Below are positions 36,901 to 44,363 of a DNA stretch of 64,000 bases, one piece after another. The DNA is taken from contig NZ_JH947125.1 in the NCBI RefSeq assembly GCF_000302595.1, forward strand, positions 384,884 to 448,883, in the 5' to 3' direction. This stretch comes from Pedobacter arcticus A12 (lineage in GTDB: Bacteria; Bacteroidota; Bacteroidia; Sphingobacteriales; Sphingobacteriaceae). A program made the position numbers and the translations under genes. The notes beneath the pieces are model-generated. The model saw only the letters and a list, made by a program, of their open reading frames with translations, had not been told where the DNA came from and searched no databases. Numbering within the stretch: the first letter of the stretch is position 1; every line of letters begins with the position of its first letter.

Positions 36901-37472
36901 GGTTCAATGTTTTTGAGTAAAAAATTGCCATTTACATCAGCAACAGTTGCTTGGGTACTTCCTTTTACTTTAATAGAAGCTCCAATTAATGGCAGACTCT
37001 TTTCGTCCACTATTTTTCCTTTCAAATCTATAAAAACAGCATCTTCCGCCTGTGCTACTTTCTTTTTAGAAGCTACAATAATCATATTGTTTTCTATAAA
37101 ATAGGTAATAGGCTGATTTTTGAAGCACTGATCTAAAACCTCTATTAAGGCTTTGTTAGTTACATTTAAAGATACAGGATTTGCGATATTGATCTGGTTT
37201 TGGTTAATCATAAAATCATAACCACTTTGTTCTCTTAGCGCCCTAAGTACATCGGTAATGGAAGCATTCTTTTTTACCAAGGAGATTTTCTGTGCATTCG
37301 CAGCAAAAGATACCTGTAAAAAAGCAATCAGACAGGTGAGACAAATAAGTTTTATCCTCATGAGAGATCTTTTTATAGTCAGTTTTGTTGTTTCACTCCG
37401 CCATATACCTATGGCTTTGTTGCGGGCATAAGCGGTTATTTTATGACCTTTTGTTTCGTAAAATGTATACAT
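33993..37472 (-). CDS. SusC/RagA TonB-dependent transporter with STN signalling domain
   Basis: Outer-membrane importer for oligosaccharides. 1,159 residues from ATG 37472; the signal peptide begins at internal Met 38 (MRIKLICLTCLIAFLQVSFA), so 37361 is a possible true start. Order: STN domain about 65-115 (ITDVLRALREQSGYDFMIN), carboxypeptidase-regulatory-like domain about 128-215 (GKIVDEKSLPLIGASIKVKG), plug with LNEVVVTALGLKRSEKSL and SISVLRGASASALYGSQAANGVILITTKKG, then a long barrel ending in LGISLNLTL. The STN domain is what contacts FecR, and the FecR and sigma genes lie directly upstream, so this transporter probably senses its own substrate. Confidence 0.95.
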   Translation of the reverse strand: MYTFYETKGHKITAYARNKAIGIWRSETTKLTIKRSLMRIKLICLTCLIAFLQVSFAANAQKISLVKKNASITDVLRALREQSGYDFMINQNQINIANPVSLNVTNKALIEVLDQCFKNQPITYFIENNMIIVASKKKVAQAEDAVFIDLKGKIVDEKSLPLIGASIKVKGSTQATVADVNGNFLLKNIEPNAVLVISFIGYTTQEVSVGGKSSIDIKLMPDASSLNEVVVTALGLKRSEKSLSYAAQTVNGDEVTRVKTDNMMNSLNGKVAGLNISSNASGVGGSVKVIMRGNKSAAGSNQPLYVIDGVPLVNSSNANGQPNVAAGIGGAVPDGGDGISNLNPDDIESISVLRGASASALYGSQAANGVILITTKKGKAGTTQINYSSSATTSKAVYLPEFQNDYGQTPTGAITQSWGPKITNATDNLPLFFKNGNNYTNSLNLSAGSEIAQSYFSYSNTNASGIQEGNSMKRHNLNFRETAKLLKGKLNVDGSANYISQKIDNSPVTISALNALPGLYMFPRGLDIKQYKDNFELPDASRNGLKVQNWPFSEAQQQNPWWVVNRNNNYSKRNRIILNASAKYDINSWFGLQIRGNLDRNTDDYNQRSYAGTNTALVVSPNGQFEANNQTVQQIYGDLLATFTLPSKSDFKLGGVAGVSIKDQQTDGFGFGPGLGLFIPNVFLLQNVVLQNASQQTLPPSSSATSVAFPAVSSNGYTLAPRRNQMQSVFASADLSYKDYLFLTLTGRNDWSSSLSFTPNGSYFYPSAGLSVLVSQMLTMPDFINYTKIRGSFAQVGNSVATYATNPQNYLGAGGAVISNGVAPLPLLKPEKTNSYEFGADFKLLDNKLSFNITYYKTNTFNQFFQITPSVTTGFTKGYVNAGDIQNSGIEALLGFNAIKGKSLNWTTSINFSTNKNIIKDVNSKDGIDQFLLTVPSQNYESVITKGGSYGDIYGYKLATDNQGRVIIGSSGLPSLANNPTYGQFFYNGNPNPKFLLGWNNSFDYKKVSLSFLVDGRFGGEIFSSTQAFLDRYGVSKASGDARNAGGVAINGVDGSGNPVSKIDADKWYSVASQSVSEYIYSATVVRLREVSLGYQIPVKSGFVKKANLSLIGRNLLYFYKKAPSDSEITISSANGLSGLDSFNPPALRSLGISLNLTL

Positions 37473-37586
37473 TTGTTGTTTTGGTTAGGTTGCGCTGATT
37501 TATTTCCAATAATGGACAATAAATTTTTGCAGATTATGGTTGAAAATTATGTTTACTCACATGATTCAATGGCTAACTAAATTTTA

Positions 37587-37619
37587 ACCGGGGGTGCAAC
37601 GAACACCTTCGGTTTTTTT
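37587..37619. promoter_or_regulatory. Hairpin/operator-like site before susC
   Basis: ACCG..GGTG and CACC..CGGT pair around CAACGAA, with seven Ts on the plus-strand side. The inner part (37593-37607) reads GGTGTTCGTTGCACC on the minus strand, close to the 39556 motif with one base fewer. It lies between fecR and susC, so it could act as an operator or as a hairpin that lowers read-through from the sigma-fecR transcript. Confidence 0.5.
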
Positions 37620-37636
37620 GAGCCGTGATTTAAGGT

Positions 37637-38779
37637 TTATGGCGTCACTAAAACCCTCCTTCCTTCAATTTTAAACTTCACATTATAATTTAATTCAATG
37701 GCGTTCAAGATTTCTGTAATTTTTTTCTTTCGGGATATGGTACCAATAAAGCCTGTATTGTTCACAGCCTCATGCTCGTAAACAACATCAACATTGTACC
37801 ATCTTGCAATCTGCCTCATCAGGCTTTGTAAGTTTTCGCCATTGAATACAAAATCTCCATTTTTCCAGGCTACCGCTTGTTCTACATCCTCATCCGTAAT
37901 TTTAAACTGGTTTGCTACAAGCAAAGCTTGTTGCCCAGGTTTTATAAATACGGGCTGAGCTGTTTTTTGTGTAAAAACTTTAACCGATCCTTCTAATAGC
38001 GAAGTTTTGGTGCTCGGCTCATCTGCATAACAATTGACGTTAAAATGGGTGCCCAAAACCTCTATCGTTTGTTTGTTGGTGACTACTTTAAAGGGCTTGT
38101 TAGTCATATGCGCAACTTCAAAGTAGGCTTCACCCTCCAATTCAACTTTCCGCTCATTTAAACCGGTAAAACTTACTGGATATTTTAAAGAGGTTGAAGC
38201 GTTAAGCCAGATTTTAGTTCCATCTGGTAAAATTAACTGGTATTGCCCGCCAACAGGAGCTTCAATTTTATTGAAAAGATTAGCTTGGGTATCGTTTTTA
38301 CTATCAGCAGAGCTGGAATAAATCAATTGCCCATCTTTGGTTTTAGTGATTTTAACACCCGCTTGTGCAGCCAGTTCTCCATTTGAAGTATCCGTTAACT
38401 CAATGCGTTTACCGTCGGCAAGTGTGAGGTAGGCTTTATTGGTGCCAGGGGCAATCTTTTCCGCTACTACTTTTTTAGGAGTTTTTAATTGGGCGATTTG
38501 ATTAATGTTGGTGTAAAAATAAATACCAGCGGTAAGCCCAATAAAAACTGTGGCTGCAACTGATAGTTTTTTCCATAAGGCTATCTTGTTTCTACCTTGC
38601 CTTGATTTTAGATTATTTAAGATTTCCTTTTGTACCAGAAAGTAGTCCGGTATATCTAAAAGATCTGGAGCCTTATCCGCTTCGTTCATATACCAGTTTT
38701 CCAATAAGCTTCGTTCCTGATCAGAGCACTCATTGGCTAAGTATTTTTTAATCAATTGATTTTGATTTTCCGTATTCAC
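37637..38779 (-). CDS. FecR-type anti-sigma factor
   Basis: 380 residues from GTG 38779. The cytoplasmic N-terminus (1-65) would hold the sigma factor. One membrane helix is at about 68-90 (LSVAATVFIGLTAGIYFYTN). The periplasmic FecR domain (VGGQYQLILPDGTKIWLNA, LEGEAYFEVAHMTNKPFKV, LGTHFNVNCY) is followed by a DUF4974 domain (FNGENLQSLMRQIARWYNVDV). It is positioned between the ECF sigma gene and SusC, the standard trans-envelope relay: SusC STN, then FecR, then sigma. Assignment firm; the inducing ligand is inferred from the locus. Confidence 0.95.
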   Translation of the reverse strand: MNTENQNQLIKKYLANECSDQERSLLENWYMNEADKAPDLLDIPDYFLVQKEILNNLKSRQGRNKIALWKKLSVAATVFIGLTAGIYFYTNINQIAQLKTPKKVVAEKIAPGTNKAYLTLADGKRIELTDTSNGELAAQAGVKITKTKDGQLIYSSSADSKNDTQANLFNKIEAPVGGQYQLILPDGTKIWLNASTSLKYPVSFTGLNERKVELEGEAYFEVAHMTNKPFKVVTNKQTIEVLGTHFNVNCYADEPSTKTSLLEGSVKVFTQKTAQPVFIKPGQQALLVANQFKITDEDVEQAVAWKNGDFVFNGENLQSLMRQIARWYNVDVVYEHEAVNNTGFIGTISRKKKITEILNAIELNYNVKFKIEGRRVLVTP

Positions 38780-38891
38780 ATTAAAAATTTTAAAATCCAG
38801 CTTGGTACAGCCGAGATTTAGGTTAATTGGCGTTCAATTATAGGTAAGTAGGTTTGCTAAACCATTGGTGTAATGCGAAAACAAAAAAAGA

Positions 38892-39461
38892 TTAAAAAAA
38901 GAATAGTGAGCCGATAGAACCCACCTTGGTTCGTAAAATCCGGAGGGCATTGCTTATCTGCTTTTTAACAGTATGATCGGAGATATTCAATTTTTGAGAG
39001 ATAGCTTTATAAGACATATTTGAACTTCTGCTCAGTTCAAATATTATCCTCATTTTTTCTGGTAAGGCAGAAACTTCCTTTTCAATGATGCTACTCAGTT
39101 GTTTTTCTCTGATCAAATAATCGGTATAATTTTCATTAGTAGTGTTCAAGGAGTTTAAAGAGGCTAGGTAATTCACCTTTACTTTCTCTTTATCAATGAG
39201 GTCAAATATCTTATAGCGTAAAGCACCATATAAATAAGCAGATAATGTAGTTTTTAAAACTAACTCTTGACCAGATATCCAAAAGGCAGAAAACACATCT
39301 TGTATTAAATCTTTAGCCTCTTCGCTATTCTGCAACATTTTTCTGGCGTGGCGGAATAGTATTGCCCAATATCTATAATAAATTTCATCATATGCGTGGC
39401 TATCTCCCTGTTTAAAGAGGTTCAATAGTTCATTATCCGAAATTTTTGAATAAATATTCAT
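38892..39461 (-). CDS. ECF sigma-70 factor of the SusC/FecR relay
   Basis: 189 residues. Region 2: AYDEIYYRYWAILFRHARKML and AKDLIQDVFSAFWISGQEL. Region 4: LPEKMRIIFELSRSSNMSYK and AISQKLNISDHTVKKQISNALRILR. It belongs to the Bacteroidetes sigma family tied to FecR/SusC sets. It is first in the unit sigma-FecR-SusC-SusD, with 112 bp before fecR. The best copy of the operator-like motif lies about 95 bp upstream, so the relay itself may be under LacI control. Confidence 0.95.
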   Translation of the reverse strand: MNIYSKISDNELLNLFKQGDSHAYDEIYYRYWAILFRHARKMLQNSEEAKDLIQDVFSAFWISGQELVLKTTLSAYLYGALRYKIFDLIDKEKVKVNYLASLNSLNTTNENYTDYLIREKQLSSIIEKEVSALPEKMRIIFELSRSSNMSYKAISQKLNISDHTVKKQISNALRILRTKVGSIGSLFFF

Positions 39462-39826
39462 CTACTTGAAAATTCGACAGGCTAAACCCATTTAATTGTA
39501 ATGAGAAAGCTGACATGACCTTAAGGCTGTTAAACGAAGAATTATAATTGGGTTGTGTGTTCGTTAACACAAAAGTAAATGTAGTAAAAAAATGTAAATG
39601 TGTAATAGGAATTTACGGCTATTTATTTTTATTGGCGGATGAAAAATTTTATTATGCTCGTTATTTGTTTTTTAACTCGCCGATTAATAGGGTTAAGAAA
39701 ATGACTTGTGTTAATTATTATCCTCGCTATTGAGTATATCCCCTGTCTGTCTTTTCTCAAAGGCTAACTTGGGGATAGAAAACTTAACCGTCATTTATTG
39801 CAAATTTCCGAACATCTTATAAGATG
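39462..39826. other. Intergenic region between LacI and sigma genes
   Basis: Holds the sigma-gene upstream region with the operator-like site at 39556, and a perfect palindrome CATCTTATAAGATG at 39813-39826 touching the LacI stop codon (a small hairpin, weak terminator at best). A 61-codon open frame at 39548-39733 is not credible. Nothing else is seen. Confidence 0.6.
39556..39571. promoter_or_regulatory. Operator-like site before the sigma gene (reference copy)
   Basis: TGTGTTCGTTAACACA: six-base arms TGTGTT/AACACA around CGTT. It is the most symmetric copy of a motif found before the susC, beta-helix, GH3 and CBM9 genes. The size and CG-containing centre suit a LacI-family operator. Confidence 0.6.
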
Positions 39827-40906
39827 CTAAATTACGGGGGCATCTGAGTGCACAAAGTAATTTGCGTTTTCTTTGGTAATGATATCTAAGGGCAGGTATT
39901 TTAGCTGTGGTATTGGTTTTTGAAAGATAAGCCGGTCTGCTAATAGCTGTAATGCTGCAGATCCTTGGCCTTTTGGATTTTGGTTGATTAAAAAGCTAAT
40001 GCTATTTTGTTTAAGGTAATGCAGGTTTTGGGGTAACAGATCGTAACCGACAACTTTAACATCAGACAGGTACTTTTGGCTAAGGTATTCCGCAACGTTG
40101 TACACTTTTCCATTGGTCACAAAAACGGCTTTGATATTTGGGTTGGTCTGGAAAACATTATCCATTTGTTTAATAAAGGTAGGTTTGTACTCGTCTGAAA
40201 TTTCTAATTTTAAGAGGTCGAACTGCTGGAGGTTGTTTTGTGTAAAATAGTTTCTGAAGCCTTTTTCTTTTATTTCGAGGTGGGCTGCGTTGGTTATTTT
40301 TGGGTTAAAGTGTACCATTAAAATACTACAGGGGCTTGTTAGCCCGTAATGGATTAACTTGCCCGCCAAATGGCCACTTTGATAGTTGTCTTGACCAATG
40401 TAGCTTAGGGGTTGATAATCTGGAATCTCATTATTGAAGAAAACATGCGGGATTTCTGCTTTTTTCCATAATTCAGAAAAAGGACTAACCTCGTTATGGA
40501 AAATGGGTGTTAAAATAATTGCGTCGTAGTTGTTTTTACTTAATACATTTGCTTGCTCAGTAAAACTTTCGGATTTATCAGGGTTGAAAAGGTAGTATTT
40601 AACGGTAAGTCCGTACTTTTTAAGCGTTTTAGCAACTTTTTCTATGCCTTGTTTTGCATCAAACCAATAGCTACCGAAACTTGGGTCGGGAATAAGTACC
40701 GCAATAGTGTAGTGCTTTTTTGAAACTAAGGCTCGGGCAATAATGTTGGGTTGGTAATCTGTTTCTTTAATAATGCGGAGTATGTTTTTTTCTACGTCGG
40801 TAGCTACTCTACCTCTTTTATGTAATACCCGATCTACCGTTCCTATAGAAACTTTCGCTTTCGCAGCGATATCTGTAATGGTGACTGGTTTATTTGTTTC
40901 TTTCAC
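39827..40906 (-). CDS. LacI-family transcriptional regulator (copy 1)
   Basis: 359 residues from GTG 40906. The N-terminal helix-turn-helix reads TITDIAAKAKVSIGTVDRVL, with hinge ITDYQPNIIARAL. The C-terminal periplasmic-binding-type domain is the kind that binds sugars or sugar acids (IAVLIPDPSFGSYWFDAKQGI, DAIILTPIF, FLINQNPKGQGSAALQLLADR). It closely resembles the protein encoded at 41729 along its whole length, including the recognition helix (SIGTVDRVLHKRGRV versus STGTVDRVLHKRGRV), so both may bind the same operator but sense different sugars. A 21-bp palindrome lies 30 bp before its start. Confidence 0.93.
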   Translation of the reverse strand: MKETNKPVTITDIAAKAKVSIGTVDRVLHKRGRVATDVEKNILRIIKETDYQPNIIARALVSKKHYTIAVLIPDPSFGSYWFDAKQGIEKVAKTLKKYGLTVKYYLFNPDKSESFTEQANVLSKNNYDAIILTPIFHNEVSPFSELWKKAEIPHVFFNNEIPDYQPLSYIGQDNYQSGHLAGKLIHYGLTSPCSILMVHFNPKITNAAHLEIKEKGFRNYFTQNNLQQFDLLKLEISDEYKPTFIKQMDNVFQTNPNIKAVFVTNGKVYNVAEYLSQKYLSDVKVVGYDLLPQNLHYLKQNSISFLINQNPKGQGSAALQLLADRLIFQKPIPQLKYLPLDIITKENANYFVHSDAPVI

Positions 40907-40935
40907 GGCTTATTTTAAGTTCGCTTTTCAATCGG

Positions 40936-40956
40936 GTTTTTTAGTGACTAAAAAAC
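40936..40956. promoter_or_regulatory. 21-bp perfect palindrome before LacI copy 1
   Basis: GTTTTTTAGT-g-ACTAAAAAAC, 30 bp upstream of the LacI start. It can serve as a symmetric protein site or as a hairpin in the leader. Its sequence is unlike the TGTG...CACA motif, so if it is an operator it belongs to another regulator. Confidence 0.5.
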
Positions 40957-41109
40957 ATGGTTTATTGATTCTTTAATCGTTTTGCCAATAATATAGATAA
41001 TCTTCTACCTCTGCAACAAACAAGTGGCAAATTATTGAATATTTGCTATGGTTGAGTCTCGGTTTCTTTGTGTAAACTTTTTAAAGCTGTGCTTTTTGTA
41101 AAAGAAGAA

Positions 41110-41129
41110 ATGATTAATGATTTAATCAT
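41110..41129. repeat. Perfect inverted repeat ATGATTAA-tgat-TTAATCAT
   Basis: Eight-base arms with a four-base loop, in the long gap between the two LacI genes. There is no T tract worth calling a terminator. Role unknown. Confidence 0.45.
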
Positions 41130-41324
41130 CATCATTTTAATGCAAAACAGATTCTCTGCTGATTCAACAACCTGAAGTGAAATCCGGAAAGTCTACTTTA
41201 GTTCATTTGGAAATCAATTGCTATTAATAAGTTTTGTTTTTTGAATTTAGAAAGAGGTTGTGTTTGGGCTTGTTCCAGAGGAACTTCTTGGAATCAATGG
41301 AAAGTCGGCCTCGCCTGTCCGGGG

Positions 41325-41635
41325 GATGTGTTAGCGATGGAAGCGACATCCTTTTAATTATCACTCTGAGAATTGTCACGCTGAGGCGTAATATGTTTCA
41401 TATAAATCAAAATAAAATGACGTTCAAAATCAATTTGTTGCCAATATAAGGGTTGTCACCCTGAGCGGAGTCGAAGGAGAGGGTTGGGTTTTATGCTTCG
41501 ACTCCGCTCAGCAAGACAAATGGCTCTGCTTTAAACAAGTAGTTACAAAAGACGTCAATGATAGCGGAGTAGAAGAAGACAAAAAATATATAGCGGACAG
41601 CGTGTTAAAACGCCCCAATTATTGTGACACTCATT
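41325..41635 (-). repeat. Composite intergenic repeat, copy 3 (expanded)
   Basis: Blocks in order: GTGTTAGCGATGGAAGCGAC and ATCCTTTTAATTATCACTCT, an extra TTGTCACGCTGAGGCG unit, then CCCTGAGCGGAGTCGAAGG, then the end block GCGGACAGCGTGTTAAAACG. Inside it 41461-41476 and 41496-41511 are 16-base perfect inverted arms (CTGAGCGGAGTCGAAG / CTTCGACTCCGCTCAG) that can form a hairpin. The 40907-41728 gap (822 bp) holds this repeat, two palindromes and no credible gene (a 71-codon frame at 41234 is repeat-derived). Confidence 0.75.
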
Positions 41636-41728
41636 ATTAACAATCCAACTTAGGCTTTAAGTAAAGAAAGCAAGGTTTTAAGCAACTAACTGTGGGTTTA
41701 AGCAGCACACAGTTAGTTAAGTGATTGA

Positions 41729-42805
41729 TTAAATAGGTGTTACTTCCTCGTCTTGTATAAAGTAATTTGCGTTTTCTTTGGTTACAATATCCAGCGGTAA
41801 ATATTTTAGCTGTGGTACTGGTTTTTCAAAAATAAGTTTGTCGGCCAATATCTGCAATGCCCAAAAACCTTGTCCTTTGGGGTTCTGATTGATTAAAAAA
41901 CTAATCACGTTTTGTTTTAGATAATGGATATTTTTAGGCAACAAATCATAACCAATAATTTTAATGTCTTTAAGGTGTTTTTGTGTAAGGTATTCGGCTA
42001 CTTCAAATGCTTTTGATGTAGTTACAAAAATAGCTTTGATATTTGGGTTAGCTTGTAGAATACCGTCCATTTGTTTTACAAACGCCGAATGGTTTGGGCG
42101 GGCGATATCTGCTCTTATCACATCAAACTGTTGTAGGTTGTTTTGGATAAAATAGTTTTTAAAGCCAAGCTCCTTTTTTTCTAAGTGGGCAGCGTTTGAA
42201 GTCTCCTCATCAAAATGCGCAATTAAAACAGAAGATGGCGAGCACTGCCCATAATGGATAAGTTTGGCGGCTAAATAGCCACTTTGGTAACTATCTTGTC
42301 CTATGTAGCTTAGTGGCTCATAATCAGAAATTTCTGTGTTAAAAAAAACAAACGGAATGTTAGCATTTTTCCATTCTTGTAGAAAAGGCAATACTTCGCG
42401 GTGGAATATCGGGGTTACAATAATGGCATCATGGCGCTCTTTATTTAACTCATTGGCTTGCGTTACAAAAGATTGCGAGCTGTATGGGTCAAAATGATAA
42501 TACTTAACAGAGAGGCCGTATTTTTTTAAGTCCTTTAAAGCATTTTTAATACCCGTTTTTGGAGCAAGCCAATAGCTATCATAAGATTCTGCAGGAATTA
42601 ATACAGCAACCACATATTGCTTTTTCGAACTTAAAGCCCTAGCAATAATATTTGGCTGGTAGTCCAATTCTTTAATAATGCGGAGAATTTTTTCTTCCAC
42701 TTTTGCTGCAACTCTACCTCTTTTGTGCAAAACCCGATCAACAGTTCCTGTAGAAACCTGTGCTTTGGTTGCAATGTCCTTAATGGTAATTATTTTGTCT
42801 TTCAT
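41729..42805 (-). CDS. LacI-family transcriptional regulator (copy 2)
   Basis: 358 residues from ATG 42805. Helix-turn-helix TIKDIATKAQVSTGTVDRVL, hinge KELDYQPNIIARAL, then a sugar-binding-protein-type effector domain (VAVLIPAESYDSYWLAPKTGI, VISFLINQNPKGQGFWALQIL). It is a paralogue of the gene at 39827 with differences concentrated in the effector domain, e.g. the ligand-facing SYWFDAK / SYWLAPK stretch. It lies 71 bp after the iduronate-sulfatase-like gene and is probably the last gene of the lyase/sulfatase operon, so induction of that operon would also raise this regulator. Confidence 0.93.
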   Translation of the reverse strand: MKDKIITIKDIATKAQVSTGTVDRVLHKRGRVAAKVEEKILRIIKELDYQPNIIARALSSKKQYVVAVLIPAESYDSYWLAPKTGIKNALKDLKKYGLSVKYYHFDPYSSQSFVTQANELNKERHDAIIVTPIFHREVLPFLQEWKNANIPFVFFNTEISDYEPLSYIGQDSYQSGYLAAKLIHYGQCSPSSVLIAHFDEETSNAAHLEKKELGFKNYFIQNNLQQFDVIRADIARPNHSAFVKQMDGILQANPNIKAIFVTTSKAFEVAEYLTQKHLKDIKIIGYDLLPKNIHYLKQNVISFLINQNPKGQGFWALQILADKLIFEKPVPQLKYLPLDIVTKENANYFIQDEEVTPI

Positions 42806-42876
42806 TGTTAAGCCCTTAAGCTATTTTATTTGACGAAATTAAAAAATTATAAATAGTTTGACTGATTTTTAGATGT

Positions 42877-44343
42877 TTATGGCATTACAGTATCTTTTAG
42901 CAAGCCTTTATTTTTGAAATATTCATTTGCATTGTAAAAAGACTCCTTAGCCCAATCTTTATTAGTTTTAGGAAGTTGTTTTTTGAGTTTATTTATAGTT
43001 CTACTATAGCGCTGTTCCGGAGCTAAATTATGCCATTCGTTGGGGTCTTTAAGGATATCGTATAATTCCTGTGAACCATCTTCATATTGTATAAATCTGA
43101 AATCGGCGGTTTTGATACTGTGGTTGTTTTTTCCCCAAGTGGTAATTGCCGGATGTTTCCATTTAGCATTTTCGTTTATAATTAAAGGTTTAAGGCTAAA
43201 ACCTTCGTTTGCTTTGTATGGATTTAAGCCCGCCAAATCAATAATTGTAGGGTAAATGTCAATGAGTTCTACTGGTTTATCGATTTTTTTTGACGACGAA
43301 ATTCCTGCACCCGCAAACATTAAAGGTGCTCTGGTTGCTCTGTCCCATAAGCTAACCTTTGCGAATGTGTTTTTTTCGCCTAAGCGGTATCCGTGATCAG
43401 ACCATAAAACAATGATGGTATTGTTTGCATAGTCGCTTTTTTCCAAAGCATCCAAAACCCGACCAATGTTATGGTCGGTATAGGTAACGCAGGCTAAATA
43501 AGCTTGTAAAATATTACGCCATTCATTGTTTTTAATTGCCCATTCGGCAGTTGGCATCATTGGCCAGTCGTCAATTTTTTTGGTAATCGCTGGTAAATCA
43601 TCTCTGTCATTAGCCAAATAGGGTGGAAGATGGAGTTTAGCAGGGTCATATAAGTCGAACCATTTTTGTGGCACATACCAAGGCACATGTGGCCTAATAA
43701 AACCCACGCTTAAAAAGAAAGGATCATCATGGCGTTTTGCCAACTGGCTTACGGTCCATTCTGTAGCGTGGTCATCTGGCATTTCTTGATCTGTTTGTGG
43801 AAATGCGCCCCAATCTGTTGCAGTGCCTTTTTTATCCCATTTAAATTTTGTTGCTGGATTAGGTCCGTATTCTGAAGCGCCACCATCTTCATCTAACAAT
43901 CCATCCGGAAAATGCTGATGAAAAACTTTGCCAACTCCCAAAATACGATATCCAGCATCTTTAAAATACTGAGGCAGATTTTTAGTGTTTGCCGTTAAAG
44001 AATTAACTTGTTTAATATCATTGTCGGCAATCATACCGTAAATTCCGGTAGAAGAAGGACGTAAACCGGTTAAAATTGAAGCCCTTGATGGTCCGCATAA
44101 TGGGGCTTGACAATGTGCATTGGTAAATAATACGCCGCGTTTTGCAAGCTTATCCATATTTGGGGTTATTGCATCTGGATTGCCCATTGCGCCGATAAAA
44201 TCGTTTAAATCATCTACCGCAATCATTAAAATATTGGGTTTAGATTGTGGTTTCTGCTGGGCATAACCATATTGAGTCAGCAATAAACTAAAAAATAGGA
44301 TTAGGTATTTGATGTTTTTCAATTTGATGTTGGTTAAAATCAT
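42877..44343 (-). CDS. Sulfatase, iduronate-2-sulfatase-like
   Basis: Hydrolyses sulfate esters; the fold and NILMIAVDDLNDFIGAMGNP opening are those of iduronate-2-sulfatases. 488 residues with signal peptide to about 28 (YGYAQ). The formylglycine motif is CGPSR with C83, which must be modified by a maturase not present here. GVGKVFHQ, RPHVPW and WSDHGYRLGEKNTFAKVSLWD follow as in the family. It lies 20 bp after chondroitinase B. A 2-O-sulfated iduronate (or its unsaturated form after lyase action) is a fitting substrate, since dermatan sulfate contains it; this is an inference from family and neighbours. Confidence 0.9.
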   Translation of the reverse strand: MILTNIKLKNIKYLILFFSLLLTQYGYAQQKPQSKPNILMIAVDDLNDFIGAMGNPDAITPNMDKLAKRGVLFTNAHCQAPLCGPSRASILTGLRPSSTGIYGMIADNDIKQVNSLTANTKNLPQYFKDAGYRILGVGKVFHQHFPDGLLDEDGGASEYGPNPATKFKWDKKGTATDWGAFPQTDQEMPDDHATEWTVSQLAKRHDDPFFLSVGFIRPHVPWYVPQKWFDLYDPAKLHLPPYLANDRDDLPAITKKIDDWPMMPTAEWAIKNNEWRNILQAYLACVTYTDHNIGRVLDALEKSDYANNTIIVLWSDHGYRLGEKNTFAKVSLWDRATRAPLMFAGAGISSSKKIDKPVELIDIYPTIIDLAGLNPYKANEGFSLKPLIINENAKWKHPAITTWGKNNHSIKTADFRFIQYEDGSQELYDILKDPNEWHNLAPEQRYSRTINKLKKQLPKTNKDWAKESFYNANEYFKNKGLLKDTVMP

Positions 44344-44363
44344 GTTAATTAATTGCTAGTAGT

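Noticed and set aside
41234-41449. 71-codon open frame between the LacI genes
   Set aside because: Largely repeat-derived, with no recognisable protein features.
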